A DNA stretch of 40,076 nucleotides. Source: Desmonostoc muscorum FACHB-395. GTDB lineage: Bacteria > Cyanobacteriota > Cyanobacteriia > Cyanobacteriales > Nostocaceae. Below are positions 8,215-16,409 of the stretch, piece after piece. Position 1 is the stretch's first letter, and each line of letters opens with the position of its first letter. The notes beneath the pieces were generated by a model, which saw only the letters and a list, made by a program, of their open reading frames with translations, ran no database searches and was not told the origin of the DNA. Position numbers and translations under genes: made by a program. The stretch is from assembly GCF_014698035.1 (NCBI RefSeq), contig NZ_JACJSF010000071.1, positions 1 to 40,076 on the forward strand, given 5' to 3'.

Positions 8215-8413
8215 GCTCAGAGAGGAATGGCACGCTTGTTAAGCTGAAGGGTTGGCAGCGTAAGGATTGCAGAGGGGCAGGGGTGCAGAGGGGAATTTTT
8301 AAATATCCGTTCATATACCTTAAACTTCTTCTTTCTCTCCTGCTCCTCTGCTCCTCTGCACAAGAGCTGCCTCAATGATTTTCCCTTTACAAGCGTGCCA
8401 TTCCGCTCAGAGA
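8215..8413. mobile_element. MITE-like element with 16-bp TIRs and 9-bp target duplication
   Basis: GGAATGGCACGCTTGT (8224-8239) is the exact reverse complement of ACAAGCGTGCCATTCC (8389-8404). Immediately outside both ends the same 9 bases, GCTCAGAGA, occur in direct orientation (8215-8223 and 8405-8413), as expected of a target-site duplication. The 181-bp interior carries no gene. It contains a second, purine/pyrimidine-rich inverted pair built from GCAGAGG units. It lies between the convergent P63C and ParM genes. The transposase family cannot be named from the ends alone. Confidence 0.75.
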
Positions 8414-8454
8414 GAAAGCCAACTCTCATCGGTGCGATCGCACTTCATAATTTT

Positions 8455-9702
8455 TCAACTGTTCAAAGGTTGTTCAGCCTCACGTTTTTTAGCGTATTCA
8501 CGCAATTGGGCAAGGCCAGAAGTAGGGGTAGAGGGTCGTGGTTTATTGGGGTCAGGGACTAAATCTTGTTTGCGGTCGTAAGCAAAGTTCTTGTCTAACA
8601 TCAATATATAAGTAATGTGCGCCGTCCAGACATCAGCGACGCGCTCACCAAGACCTAAAGTATTAAGAGGAGCAGGGAATTGTACGCCGCCATTCCAAAC
8701 AATGGGTATACCTTCATTTTGAAAGTGGTCAGTTAACTCCTTCTTGACAAAATCAGCAGTGCCACCACAAATGAGAATTTCATCAAGTGAAGGGATGTTT
8801 CGTAGAGAGCGTACAAGAGCGCGACAGTAATCAGAGCGAACTTCAGGGAGAATGTTTTGAAATAACTTTAAGTCAGCAGCTACACCTTCGGGTGTGGCTT
8901 GACGGGACAAAGAACGCAAAGGAGCAAAGTTGCCCTTACCAGCAGCAATGATTGCAGTCACTAAATGTTCATCTTCTTTGGACAAGCCAACAGCAGTGCG
9001 TTGGACAAACTGCTGTACTAACCAATTCATACCTAAATCAGTAGTTTCAGCCAAAGCCGGATTACCTTTTTGGCTGAGAACGAAACTCGCGTTCCGGTAG
9101 CCAAGCATTAGCAAACCAATATTCTTTTGCGTATATGATCCAGCCAGAGTGCGACTGCGGTATATCATAATCCCACTGCCTTCCGGGGCAACATGAAAAT
9201 TACGCAGCTTACCTTTTAATTTGTTGGTGGGAGTAACAATTCCCCGGTTGAGTGATTGCCCTAACTTTTTACCAAGATTATGAGCATTACTAATTTCTCC
9301 TGGTGGCATCAATACTTGGACAAAGGCATCAATATTATTGGTATCGAACTGAAACTGACGGCAAGCTAACCACAACAAAGCAGCCAGTTTTGGTAAAGCA
9401 TAATGAGATTTTAAATCTCGCAGTGCAGAAGTCCCAGCAAAAACACTTTTTGCCAATGCACCCAAAACATAATACTCATCGCCCATTCCGACCCAAACAC
9501 TGGTGTTATATGAGTTTGGGACGAAACGCCCCACAGAAGTTTTAGAGACATCAGCGATTTCTGGTGGCATGGCTAATACTATTGGCACACCTGAAGGATA
9601 AATTTGAGCGATCGCTTTTGTCTCACTGCCACCAATGTCAGCAGAGATAACGATTTTAGGAGTATTAACAGTAGGTTCAGGATTTGGATTCAGTTTATTC
9701 AT
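8455..9702 (-). CDS. ParM/StbA-like actin-family plasmid segregation ATPase
   Basis: A 415-aa protein with actin-fold landmarks. A phosphate-1 loop DIGGSETK lies at 22-29, a phosphate-2-like LMLGYRNASFVL is in the middle, and an adenosine-site-like ILICGGTADFVKKEL is near the C-terminus. Length and motif order fit plasmid ParM/Alp-type proteins, which polymerise and push plasmid copies apart. A short disordered N-terminal extension and a Pro/Ser-rich tail flank the fold. A small unrecognised gene (9953-10495) lies 250 bp upstream on the same strand. No classical ParR gene follows downstream, because the MITE-like element is there instead. The start ATG at 9702 precedes the fold by about 17 residues. 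Confidence 0.8.
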   Translation of the reverse strand: MNKLNPNPEPTVNTPKIVISADIGGSETKAIAQIYPSGVPIVLAMPPEIADVSKTSVGRFVPNSYNTSVWVGMGDEYYVLGALAKSVFAGTSALRDLKSHYALPKLAALLWLACRQFQFDTNNIDAFVQVLMPPGEISNAHNLGKKLGQSLNRGIVTPTNKLKGKLRNFHVAPEGSGIMIYRSRTLAGSYTQKNIGLLMLGYRNASFVLSQKGNPALAETTDLGMNWLVQQFVQRTAVGLSKEDEHLVTAIIAAGKGNFAPLRSLSRQATPEGVAADLKLFQNILPEVRSDYCRALVRSLRNIPSLDEILICGGTADFVKKELTDHFQNEGIPIVWNGGVQFPAPLNTLGLGERVADVWTAHITYILMLDKNFAYDRKQDLVPDPNKPRPSTPTSGLAQLREYAKKREAEQPLNS

Positions 9703-9768
9703 GAATTACCTCAAAAGATTGAATGTGTAGCGGTTGCATGGTGGCAAGCGTGGGAGTTCTGAAAAGTG

Positions 9769-9893
9769 GGGGAAGTGTGTCCGGGTAGGGAGTGTAAGAA
9801 GCGCATCGGTATTTGACAAAACAAGGTTAATCAAAATGATTACTCAACAAAATCCTTAACCTCCTATACCTCCCACGCTCCCCACACTTCCCC
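9769..9893. repeat. Purine-rich inverted repeat upstream of parM
   Basis: GGGGAAGTGTG (9769-9779) is the exact reverse complement of CACACTTCCCC (9883-9893). The flanks are also G/A-rich on the left and C/T-rich on the right, so a long imperfect hairpin can form between the small gene and parM. It may attenuate parM transcription or be a mobile hairpin repeat. Confidence 0.55.
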
Positions 9894-9952
9894 TGCTCCC
9901 TGCACCCTCTCATCCTTATAAACTTGCCGAAATTAAACGTACTATTTCACGA

Positions 9953-10495
9953 CTAAATCCCAAATAATTTACTAGTCCTTCTCATTTCCTCTGTTATCTC
10001 TACAGGTATCAAATCCTTCTCGTAGTCATAATCTTCTTCATCTGGAAGCAAAATTTCTTCTCTAACTTCAACATCATTAGATATAGATAGTGCAGTCGCT
10101 GAGTCAGACCCTTGAGAATTGACAAGCTCTGTCTTGTCCGGTGATATGTCGTTGCTAGGGATAGCACCTGGATAGTCAGCAGTGGTATTCATCAGTTGAA
10201 CAACAGTACTCATTTGGGGTGAAATCCCGAAAACCTCGCGGATAAGAGATGCCTGACCTTCTAATTGTTTGATTGACCAAATCGCTATGCGTCTTAATTC
10301 CTCGTCACGCACTCCTATAGAATGCATTACAAAAGGTAGCCAGTAGGCTTTGAGCGCATTTACAACAACCTCAGAAAAATCTAAATCTAGTTTCAAAGGG
10401 TTCGACTTGAGGTAGGTAATTATTTTGCCATCCAAACTCTCAAGAGAACGCTTAATTGAGATTATCTCTTGCTTTACCTCATTCATATTATTCAT
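9953..10495 (-). CDS. Hypothetical protein upstream of parM
   Basis: A 180-aa protein. The N-terminal ~90 residues are helical (EVKQEIISIKRSLESLDGK, then a hydrophobic helix VVVNALKAYWLPFVMHSIGV). The middle is low-complexity and the region near 160-170 is acidic (LLPDEEDYDYEKDL). No signal peptide or recognised domain is present. It reads in the same direction as parM and precedes it, so it could be a centromere-binding adaptor in a ParMR-like pair. Its sequence gives no ribbon-helix-helix signature to support that. Confidence 0.55.
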   Translation of the reverse strand: MNNMNEVKQEIISIKRSLESLDGKIITYLKSNPLKLDLDFSEVVVNALKAYWLPFVMHSIGVRDEELRRIAIWSIKQLEGQASLIREVFGISPQMSTVVQLMNTTADYPGAIPSNDISPDKTELVNSQGSDSATALSISNDVEVREEILLPDEEDYDYEKDLIPVEITEEMRRTSKLFGI

Positions 10496-11080
10496 TCAGA
10501 AATTTTCCGAAAACAGTAATCCAAATATTTCCAATGACTCAGCGAAGAGTCCGAGGCGCAGATGGGAAGCCCCATAAATAAATTTAGGGGTCTAATTCAG
10601 GACGTATAATTTTTTGTGCATTTTGAGCGTAAATCAATTTAATTGCTCTGGAACCTTTGAGTAGAAAGGAATCTAAAATCTTTGTCCTTTGCTCACTGTT
10701 CCCTTGCTCGCCTATTCCGATGTTCTTTTGTTAGAAAGCTTTCCTGCTCCATGCTCAAGAGCTTTTTTGCTTGAGAGTTATCAAATAAGAATTCAGTTTG
10801 AACTCTGTATGACGGACTCTGAATAAGTAGGCTTAACACCCTCACTAAATTATAGATTCAGAGGTCAAATTTTGTACTTGACTCCAAATTTAAATTTATT
10901 GCATTAAAAGAAACGAAGACTCATGCAAAAACAATCGAACAAGTCTACTAGCCTAAATAATAGATTAGCACTCTAATTAATTTTTAAAATCTTACTCACA
11001 CTATCTTTTAAAACTCTGACAATCTACACAAGACTAAAGTAGATTCAGAGCTAAACTGTATTGTATGATACAGTTCCCTA
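10496..11080. other. Gene-free AT-rich region left of the mob hairpins
   Basis: No convincing coding frame on either strand. It contains a small hairpin (CTCAAG...CTTGAG around 10752-10777, with a T-run in the loop). It also has two direct copies of TAGATTCAGAG (near 10853 and 11040), with related CTGAATAAG sequences nearby. No tRNA or obvious iteron array is seen. Together with 11081-11397 it forms the longest non-coding block in the window, which suits an origin of transfer, an origin of replication or a centromere. Confidence 0.5.
11054..11075. promoter_or_regulatory. 22-bp palindrome AACTGTAT-N6-ATACAGTT
   Basis: Two perfect 8-bp half-sites separated by 6 bases, the usual shape of a dimeric repressor operator or accessory-protein site. 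It lies just left of the nested hairpin block and about 320 bp before the relaxase start. Autoregulation of the mob operon is one possible role. Confidence 0.5.
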
Positions 11081-11203
11081 GAGGTAGTTATCGGGCTACC
11101 ACACGGGTGACACCTAGCTACCTGTCGGGTGAAAAAATAGCGGCTTTTTGTGATTTTTGATTTTCCCGACAGGTAGTTGTCTGGTAGCCCGACAGGTAGC
11201 TAG
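11081..11203. other. Candidate oriT: nested and competing inverted repeats before mobV
   Basis: CTAGCTACCTGTCGGG (11114-11129) is perfectly complementary to 11188-11203. Its inner 12 bases also pair perfectly with CCCGACAGGTAG at 11165-11176. TCGGGCTACCA (11091-11101) pairs with 11182-11192. The left arm can therefore form either of two mutually exclusive stems. Such nested repeats directly upstream of a relaxase gene are typical of origins of transfer. The competing pairing could alternatively act as an RNA switch in the mob leader. I do not see a known MobV nic sequence, so the nick site is not assigned. Confidence 0.55.
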
Positions 11204-11265
11204 CGAGGAGCGATAAAATTGCCAAAAATTAGAGAATCAGCCGCCCGAAAATAGGTGTACTTATT

Positions 11266-11330
11266 AGCCTTATTTAGGCTATTCTTGATTTGGGAAAAAA
11301 GACATTTTAAGCCTGAGTAAAAATACTCAG
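11266..11330 (+). promoter_or_regulatory. Two small hairpins in the mobV leader
   Basis: AGCCT...AGGCT (about 11266-11280), then CTGAGTA-AAAA-TACTCAG (11313-11330, perfect 7-bp stem with AAAA loop). Both lie between the nested inverted repeats and the relaxase start. They could be part of oriT or of the untranslated leader. Confidence 0.4.
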
Positions 11331-11397
11331 TGAGCCGAAAAAATAATTTTAGTTATCAGGTGAAATATTGTTGACGGGAGAAAAAAGGTGGGCGGGA

Positions 11398-13116
11398 ATG
11401 GCTTATGCGATCGCTCGTTTGAAAAAATTAAAATTTGGTAACTTAGCGGGGAGTGCATCTCATACGTCTCGTGAGAGGGAGACACCAAATGCTGACTTAT
11501 CGGTAGAGAATATTAGGTTTATAGGCAGTAGCGATCCCGAATCAAGGTTAGAAGATTTGGTGATGGCGAAGATAAATGAGGTTGAGCAGCGACGGAAGAT
11601 AAGGACTGACGGGGTTTATTGCGTGGAGATTTTACTGAGTGCCTCGCCAAGTTACTTTCGTGCCTCTTGCCCAAATCAAGCAGGGTATTATGAGCAAAAT
11701 AAATTAGATATTTGGCTAGAAGCGACGCAGCAATGGTTATCTGAGGAGTACGGTTCGCGGATAGTTAGGGCAGAATTACACTTAGATGAAGTCACACCGC
11801 ACGTTCACGCTTATTTTGTGCCAGTGGATGATGATGGGCAACTAAGATGCAAGCACTTCTTTGGCGGTCGGCAGAAAATCCAAGCATTTCAGGACTCGTA
11901 CTATGAGACGATGCGGTTGATTGGCTTAGAGAGAGGCTTGAGGGGTTCCAAAGCCAAACACGAGGATATAAAGGACTTTTACCAAATAGTAGAAACGGGA
12001 CGGAATCTGGAAGTATCAGAGTTAAATTTAGAGCAAATCAAAGCCAAAGCCGCAGATCGAGATAGAGCAGCCCGCCAATTTCAACAGATGGAAGCAACAG
12101 CTACTTCCCTGGCTCAAGCTAATGAACTGCTTCAACAACGCCTTGCCCAATTAGAGAAAGAGAAAAAGGAATTGGCTAAACAGACTCAACAATTACGTGA
12201 CCTAGCCTTGGAAGATGTGGCTTGGGAGTTAGGTTTAGACAAAAAACTCGGTCAATCTAACTCTTGGGTGGGACATGGCCACATCATTGATATAAATGGG
12301 GATAAATTTCAGTCCGCCTCCCCAGGAGTAGAAAAGGGGGGCGGGGCGATAGATTTGGTGATTCAGGTGAACAATTACAATCTGCGACAGGGTTTGGCGT
12401 GGCTCAATGACAGATTTGGACTTCAGGGGGCAGAACGAGCAGCGATCGCCGCAGTCAAAAAACAAACAGCAGATATTCTTCAAACCGAGCCAGCCCCCAA
12501 GTTTGTCCCACCAGTTGAGGATAAAAGCAAGTGGCTTGCAGTACATGATTACTTGACTCACTTCTGGGGATTGCCATCAAACTTTGTACACGGATTTCAC
12601 CAATCGGGGTTGATTTACGCTGACTCTAAGCAAAATGCAGTGTTTGTAATGCGAGATTTAAACCATCAAGTAAAAGGGGCTTACCTTGAGGGAAGTAAAT
12701 TTAAGGGCTTGGCATTTGGCAGTGATCGCACAAAGAGTTGGTTTCATTTCCAGTTAGGTGAGCGAGGAACGAGCAAAGTAGAAAAAGTGGTACTCTGCTC
12801 CTCAACGATTGATGCTTTCTCATACGCAATGTTGGAATATTCCAAAACTGGATCAATACCAAAACAGCGAACACTGTACATGGCACTTGCTGATCCCAAA
12901 AGTACACCTGTGGAGCGATTAGAGGATATTTCTCAAATTAAAACGGCGTTCAACTCTGATGAATTCGGGGAAGCCACGGCACTGGCTGTTAAGAAATTAC
13001 TGCCCCATGCTAGACGCTCAAGACCCAAAACAGTCTCTTGGAATCAGGATTTGTTGCTTTCACAGTCGCCGCAGCAACAACAGCAGCGTGAGTCAGAGGC
13101 GGATCTAAGTCTTTAA
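11398..13116 (+). CDS. MobV-family relaxase fused to a primase-like (DUF3991/TOPRIM) module
   Basis: Conjugative nickase of the MobV (Pre/Mob) family. The ATG at 11398 is chosen over upstream TTG codons because GGTGGGCGGG precedes it and because it places a histidine at residue 22 in a SASHTSRERET context, matching the catalytic His22 of MobM. The metal-binding motif H128-x-D-E-x-x-P-H135-x-H137 is complete. A coiled coil spans about 205-260. The remaining half resembles primase-type modules: GHIIDINGDKFQS...GGGAIDLV (a CHC2-like fold without the cysteines), then a DUF3991-like block (HDYLTHFWGLPSNFV, LIYADSKQNAVFVMRD) and a TOPRIM-like VVLCSSTIDAFSYA segment. A relaxase-primase fusion could both nick and prime the transferred strand. 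It is the first gene after the candidate oriT. Confidence 0.88.
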   Translation: MAYAIARLKKLKFGNLAGSASHTSRERETPNADLSVENIRFIGSSDPESRLEDLVMAKINEVEQRRKIRTDGVYCVEILLSASPSYFRASCPNQAGYYEQNKLDIWLEATQQWLSEEYGSRIVRAELHLDEVTPHVHAYFVPVDDDGQLRCKHFFGGRQKIQAFQDSYYETMRLIGLERGLRGSKAKHEDIKDFYQIVETGRNLEVSELNLEQIKAKAADRDRAARQFQQMEATATSLAQANELLQQRLAQLEKEKKELAKQTQQLRDLALEDVAWELGLDKKLGQSNSWVGHGHIIDINGDKFQSASPGVEKGGGAIDLVIQVNNYNLRQGLAWLNDRFGLQGAERAAIAAVKKQTADILQTEPAPKFVPPVEDKSKWLAVHDYLTHFWGLPSNFVHGFHQSGLIYADSKQNAVFVMRDLNHQVKGAYLEGSKFKGLAFGSDRTKSWFHFQLGERGTSKVEKVVLCSSTIDAFSYAMLEYSKTGSIPKQRTLYMALADPKSTPVERLEDISQIKTAFNSDEFGEATALAVKKLLPHARRSRPKTVSWNQDLLLSQSPQQQQQRESEADLSL

Positions 13117-13183
13117 CGGCGATCGCTGCTTGAATAGCGAATGAAAGGCTAGAAATAGGCAACGCGCTTTATAAAAACAATGT

Positions 13184-13216
13184 CCAGAAGTACGAGAAAA
13201 TTGGGTACTTCAGGCT
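13184..13216. repeat. Inverted CCAGAAGTAC / GTACTTCAGG element
   Basis: CCAGAAGTACG (13184-13194) is the reverse complement of the CGTACTTCTGG core of the shared 28-bp element. It is followed 11 bases later by GTACTTCAGG in opposite orientation, making a small palindrome. It lies in the short gap before the AAA+ ATPase gene and might be an operator. Confidence 0.4.
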
Positions 13217-13253
13217 GTGAGTAAAAAGTGAGTCAGCCTTTATTATCAGTTTG

Positions 13254-15020
13254 ATGCTCAATAATTTACCTATGAGTTCAGAACTGATAGAAAGAATATT
13301 TTCTCTTTACGAACAAAACAATCCTTTAATAGCAGTGGAATCCCCATTGCAAGAGAGGATAAGCTTACTCAAAAACCTAACTCAAAAATGCATTAATAGT
13401 GGTATTAATTGTTATCTTTGGATGTTAGAGGATGACAAACTATACCACTTAACAATAAGTGATTGGGGATTGGCATTTTCAGAAATTAAAGAATACAACA
13501 GAATCGCTTTTAAAGTTGTACGCGAAGATTCCTTTGAGATTTTGCGGTTTTGGAAGACAACCCAGTTACAAGGGATTTTGATCCTGGAAGGGATATATCC
13601 GTGGCTTGGACAAGGAGCGACGGATGCGGATTCCTTCCTGACAGCAGAATGGATTAAGTCAGCACTGATTAACATTAAGCTTTACAACCATAACTCCAGT
13701 AAAACAGCTTTGTTGCTGGGGTCAAACGCAAGCCTCAAGTCAGATATAGCTGGTCTAATACCCACAATTACCCAAGAGTTACCCACAGTTGAGGAAATTA
13801 GCGATTATCTGCCACAAATATTACCCGACTCAATTACACTAGTCCAAATCAATGAAATAGCGAATACTTGTGTCGGGATGTATTTGGCAGATATTGAAAC
13901 AGGGGTAAAAACTGCTCTAGCAATTGACAAAGCCCCTTTGGGGCAGGGTGTCGGGTGTCGGGTGTCGGGTGTAGAGAAAGCTCCAACAACCATCTTCGTA
14001 CAAGCCCCGTCTTCACTACACCCAACACCCTACCCCCAACACCCTATTTTTGACAACAGTGAATTAGTCAAAAAAGTTTCTGCTTATAAAATTGAGTTAC
14101 TCAAACGAGTTTACAATGTGGAATTTCTGCAACCGATGACAATTCCAGTCGGGGGACTGGAGTTAATGCAGTCAGCATTTAAGGGATACAAGCGCCTCCT
14201 GACACCGTTAGCGAAGTCTTACAACTTGCGCCTACCAAAAGGTGTTTTATTGATTGGCCCACCCGGAACAGGTAAATCTCACTCGGCTAAGGCTTGTTCT
14301 CAAATACTAGAATTACCCTTAGTAATCGTGGAGTGGGGCCATTTCCGCAGTTATGGAAATATGGCGGAATACAAACTCAAAAAGTTATTGGCACTGGTAG
14401 ACCGAATTAACCGTATAATTTTTTACCTGGATGACTTTGACAAGGGATTTGCTGGAGATGATGATTTATCACGAAGATTAGCAGGGATGTTACTCACTTG
14501 GATGCAGGAAAGAACAAGTGATGTATTAATAATTGCTTCTGCCAATAATATCCAATGGCTACCACCAGAGTTAACCAGAAGTGGACGGTTTGATCAGATA
14601 TTCAAAATCGACTTACCAAACAATGGCGAAAGACATTCTATATTTAAGATTCACCTAGCAAGATTTGATCAGCGCTTTAGTCATGGTGGAGATGCCTTTA
14701 CCCCAGAAGAATGGCAAAGATTATTGAAGGTAACACATCGCTGTGTCGGTGCAGAAATTCAGGCAATCGTCGAAAGGGCAGCATTCTCAATATTTTGTCA
14801 ATCCTTTGATGAAGAAACTCCAGCACTAGAGGATTTGCCGCCATTACAAATTACCCTAACTGCACTATTAGAATCAAGAAAAAGCGTAAATCCTCTGGCA
14901 ATACGTGAAGCTGACCGAATAGAAAGTATGCGTAATAAGGCAGATTTGCAAGGACTACCATCTAGTCCGGTGGATTCATCAATATATAGTCTGGGCGATA
15001 TCGATATTTTTGGTAGTTAA
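13254..15020 (+). CDS. AAA+ ATPase (FtsH/ARC-like fold), plasmid-encoded
   Basis: A 588-aa protein. The C-terminal half is a classical AAA+ module: Walker A GPPGTGKS with K342 (numbered from the upstream TTG at 13251, one codon before this start), Walker B IIFYLDDFDKGF with D394/D395, and a second-region-of-homology segment ELTRSGRFDQIF. The N-terminal ~220 residues are a separate, unrecognised domain. Both halves together recall cyanobacterial proteins often annotated as ATPases of the CbbX/FtsH type. It is not a VirB11. Between the halves the frame passes through a low-complexity inverted repeat (13945-14046) without losing phase. The stop is 4 bases before the next gene's start. Remodelling of the relaxosome or of plasmid proteins is possible. 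Confidence 0.78.
   Translation: MLNNLPMSSELIERIFSLYEQNNPLIAVESPLQERISLLKNLTQKCINSGINCYLWMLEDDKLYHLTISDWGLAFSEIKEYNRIAFKVVREDSFEILRFWKTTQLQGILILEGIYPWLGQGATDADSFLTAEWIKSALINIKLYNHNSSKTALLLGSNASLKSDIAGLIPTITQELPTVEEISDYLPQILPDSITLVQINEIANTCVGMYLADIETGVKTALAIDKAPLGQGVGCRVSGVEKAPTTIFVQAPSSLHPTPYPQHPIFDNSELVKKVSAYKIELLKRVYNVEFLQPMTIPVGGLELMQSAFKGYKRLLTPLAKSYNLRLPKGVLLIGPPGTGKSHSAKACSQILELPLVIVEWGHFRSYGNMAEYKLKKLLALVDRINRIIFYLDDFDKGFAGDDDLSRRLAGMLLTWMQERTSDVLIIASANNIQWLPPELTRSGRFDQIFKIDLPNNGERHSIFKIHLARFDQRFSHGGDAFTPEEWQRLLKVTHRCVGAEIQAIVERAAFSIFCQSFDEETPALEDLPPLQITLTALLESRKSVNPLAIREADRIESMRNKADLQGLPSSPVDSSIYSLGDIDIFGS
13945..14046. repeat. In-frame short-tandem-repeat hairpin inside the AAA+ gene
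   Basis: A left arm of tandem GGGTGTC heptamers (about 13947-13973) is complementary to a right arm rich in ACACCCAACACCC (14017-14046), with about 45 bases between. It adds roughly 35 low-complexity residues (GVGCRVSGVEK through SLHPTPYPQHP) to the protein between domains without a frameshift. It looks like an inserted Nostocales repeat tolerated in a linker. Confidence 0.7.
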
Positions 15021-15024
15021 TTTT

Positions 15025-15540
15025 ATGCAAATACTAAAGTTTCAATCGAAAATCGATTGGTATGCTGCTGGCTTTAAGCTGCTAAACATCGCTGGGCCAA
15101 TTGCTGGGGTGTCAGTAATCTTGTTCACAGCAGTAATATCTTATATCGAAACTCGTCCCCAAAAATTGCCTCTTCAGTATAAGCTTATTCACAATAACCA
15201 GACCTTTTATTTAGAAGCGGCAAATAAACCACAAGAACTAGAGAAAGGACTCAAGTGGAGAAATAATCTAGAGAGCGATCGCGGAATGTTGTTTAACTTG
15301 GGTCGAGAGTATAAGCGTGTACCCTTTTGGATGCACCAAGTCAAAGTGCCGTTGGACATTATATACCTTAAAAATAATCTGGTGACAACAATAATTCGCA
15401 ATGCACCCCCATGCATGAAAAATCCTTGTCCAATCTATTACGGTGTTGCTGCGACACAGGTTTTAGAACTAAAAGCGGGTGCTAGTAATATTCAACTTGG
15501 GCAGAAATTAGTAATAGAGCCTATACCTAAAAAGCTGTAA
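15025..15540 (+). CDS. Membrane-anchored DUF192 protein
   Basis: A 172-aa protein. The ATG at 15025 is preferred over the TTG at 15010, which lies inside the upstream gene. A membrane helix near residues 20-40 (IAGPIAGVSVILFTAVISYI) is followed by a DUF192 domain with its usual features: EKGLKWRNNLESDRGMLF, then FWMHQVKVPLDIIYL, and a tail VLELKAGA...LGQKL. DUF192 proteins are small exported or anchored beta-rich proteins of uncertain function. Placement between the AAA+ gene and the pilin-like gene may be incidental or may indicate a periplasmic role in conjugation. The four-base spacing to the AAA+ stop suggests co-translation. Confidence 0.82.
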   Translation: MQILKFQSKIDWYAAGFKLLNIAGPIAGVSVILFTAVISYIETRPQKLPLQYKLIHNNQTFYLEAANKPQELEKGLKWRNNLESDRGMLFNLGREYKRVPFWMHQVKVPLDIIYLKNNLVTTIIRNAPPCMKNPCPIYYGVAATQVLELKAGASNIQLGQKLVIEPIPKKL

Positions 15541-15632
15541 TAAATATTCTCTGTAGCCAAAAGAACTAGTTTTTTTGTACTAGAGTCTGTAGGAGTTTGA
15601 AAGTGAGTTGTGAATAATGTGGATAAGATTTC

Positions 15633-16247
15633 ATGAACTCGCAAATTATGCAAATATCAGACTACGAGAATTCTAATACAACTAGCTTTGAGGCAAGACC
15701 AACAGCAGCCTTACCATCAAGAAAAAATATTGTGATTTCAGGTAGCACAATTGGGCTGATGGGAGTAACGGGAGCATTAATGATTCTGGAGATGTCAGTC
15801 CATAACATAATGCTTGGAGGATTGATGATTGCAGGAGCAATAGCAGTTGCAATTCCAAAACAAACACAGGCATTGCTAACAAATTTTGAAAAACTACAAC
15901 GGAAATGGGGGGTGAATTTATATGCAATATTGTTTGCATTTCTGTCGTTAATATTTCTCTTGGATTTTGCTTCTTCGCCAGCCGAAGCCCAGTTTTTTAA
16001 CAATGCTCAAACCTGGATGACTGGTGCTTTTGGTAATGCTGGTAACGGGCAAACACAAGCAGTTATAGAATTGTTCTTCAACGTATTGAGAGGTCTATTC
16101 CTACTCTATGTAGGTATCAGCTTGGTAAGAATTGTTCAAGCAGCCCGGAATGATGAAGATTGGCAGACATTAGCCAGGACTCCATTAATTATCGTACTTT
16201 CAGTCTTTGTTGGAGACTTAGTTACTGGCTTGATTACTGGGGCATAG
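15633..16247 (+). CDS. VirB2-like pilin candidate (membrane protein)
   Basis: A 204-aa hydrophobic protein with a hydrophilic start, two membrane segments (about 42-75 and 90-110), then SSPAEAQFF, which resembles a signal peptidase site. Two further hydrophobic helices lie near 140-165 and 180-200. A mature C-terminal part of about 85 residues with two helices fits VirB2/TrbC pilins. Its position just before a VirB3-like and a VirB4 gene supports that call. The long N-terminal region with extra membrane segments is unusual for a pilin. It could instead be another small membrane component of the channel. Confidence 0.55.
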   Translation: MNSQIMQISDYENSNTTSFEARPTAALPSRKNIVISGSTIGLMGVTGALMILEMSVHNIMLGGLMIAGAIAVAIPKQTQALLTNFEKLQRKWGVNLYAILFAFLSLIFLLDFASSPAEAQFFNNAQTWMTGAFGNAGNGQTQAVIELFFNVLRGLFLLYVGISLVRIVQAARNDEDWQTLARTPLIIVLSVFVGDLVTGLITGA

Positions 16248-16260
16248 TTCAGTGAACAGT

Positions 16261-16320
16261 GAACAGTTATCAGTTATCAGTGAAAGATTGATAACTGATA
16301 ACTGATAACTCATAACTGTT
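16261..16320. repeat. AGTTATCAG hairpin repeat between virB2-like and virB3-like
   Basis: GAACAGTTATCAGTTATCAG (16261-16280) is complementary to the GATAACTGATAACT units at 16290-16309 and the following CATAACTGTT. It forms a long stem of a type scattered through Nostocales genomes. It sits inside the type IV secretion operon and might modulate relative expression of the flanking genes. Confidence 0.75.
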
Positions 16321-16409
16321 AAAGGCAACACCCATTTAGTTGCAGCATTTCTTGAATGAGAAAAAGTGCCCTGATTCCAGAAATGCTTCATATTAACAAG
16401 CAATAAAAA

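Noticed and set aside
13254..15020. AAA+ ATPase as VirB11
   Set aside because: It has a second-region-of-homology arginine segment (TRSGRFD) and FtsH/ARC-like motif spacing. VirB11 has His- and Asp-box motifs that are not seen.
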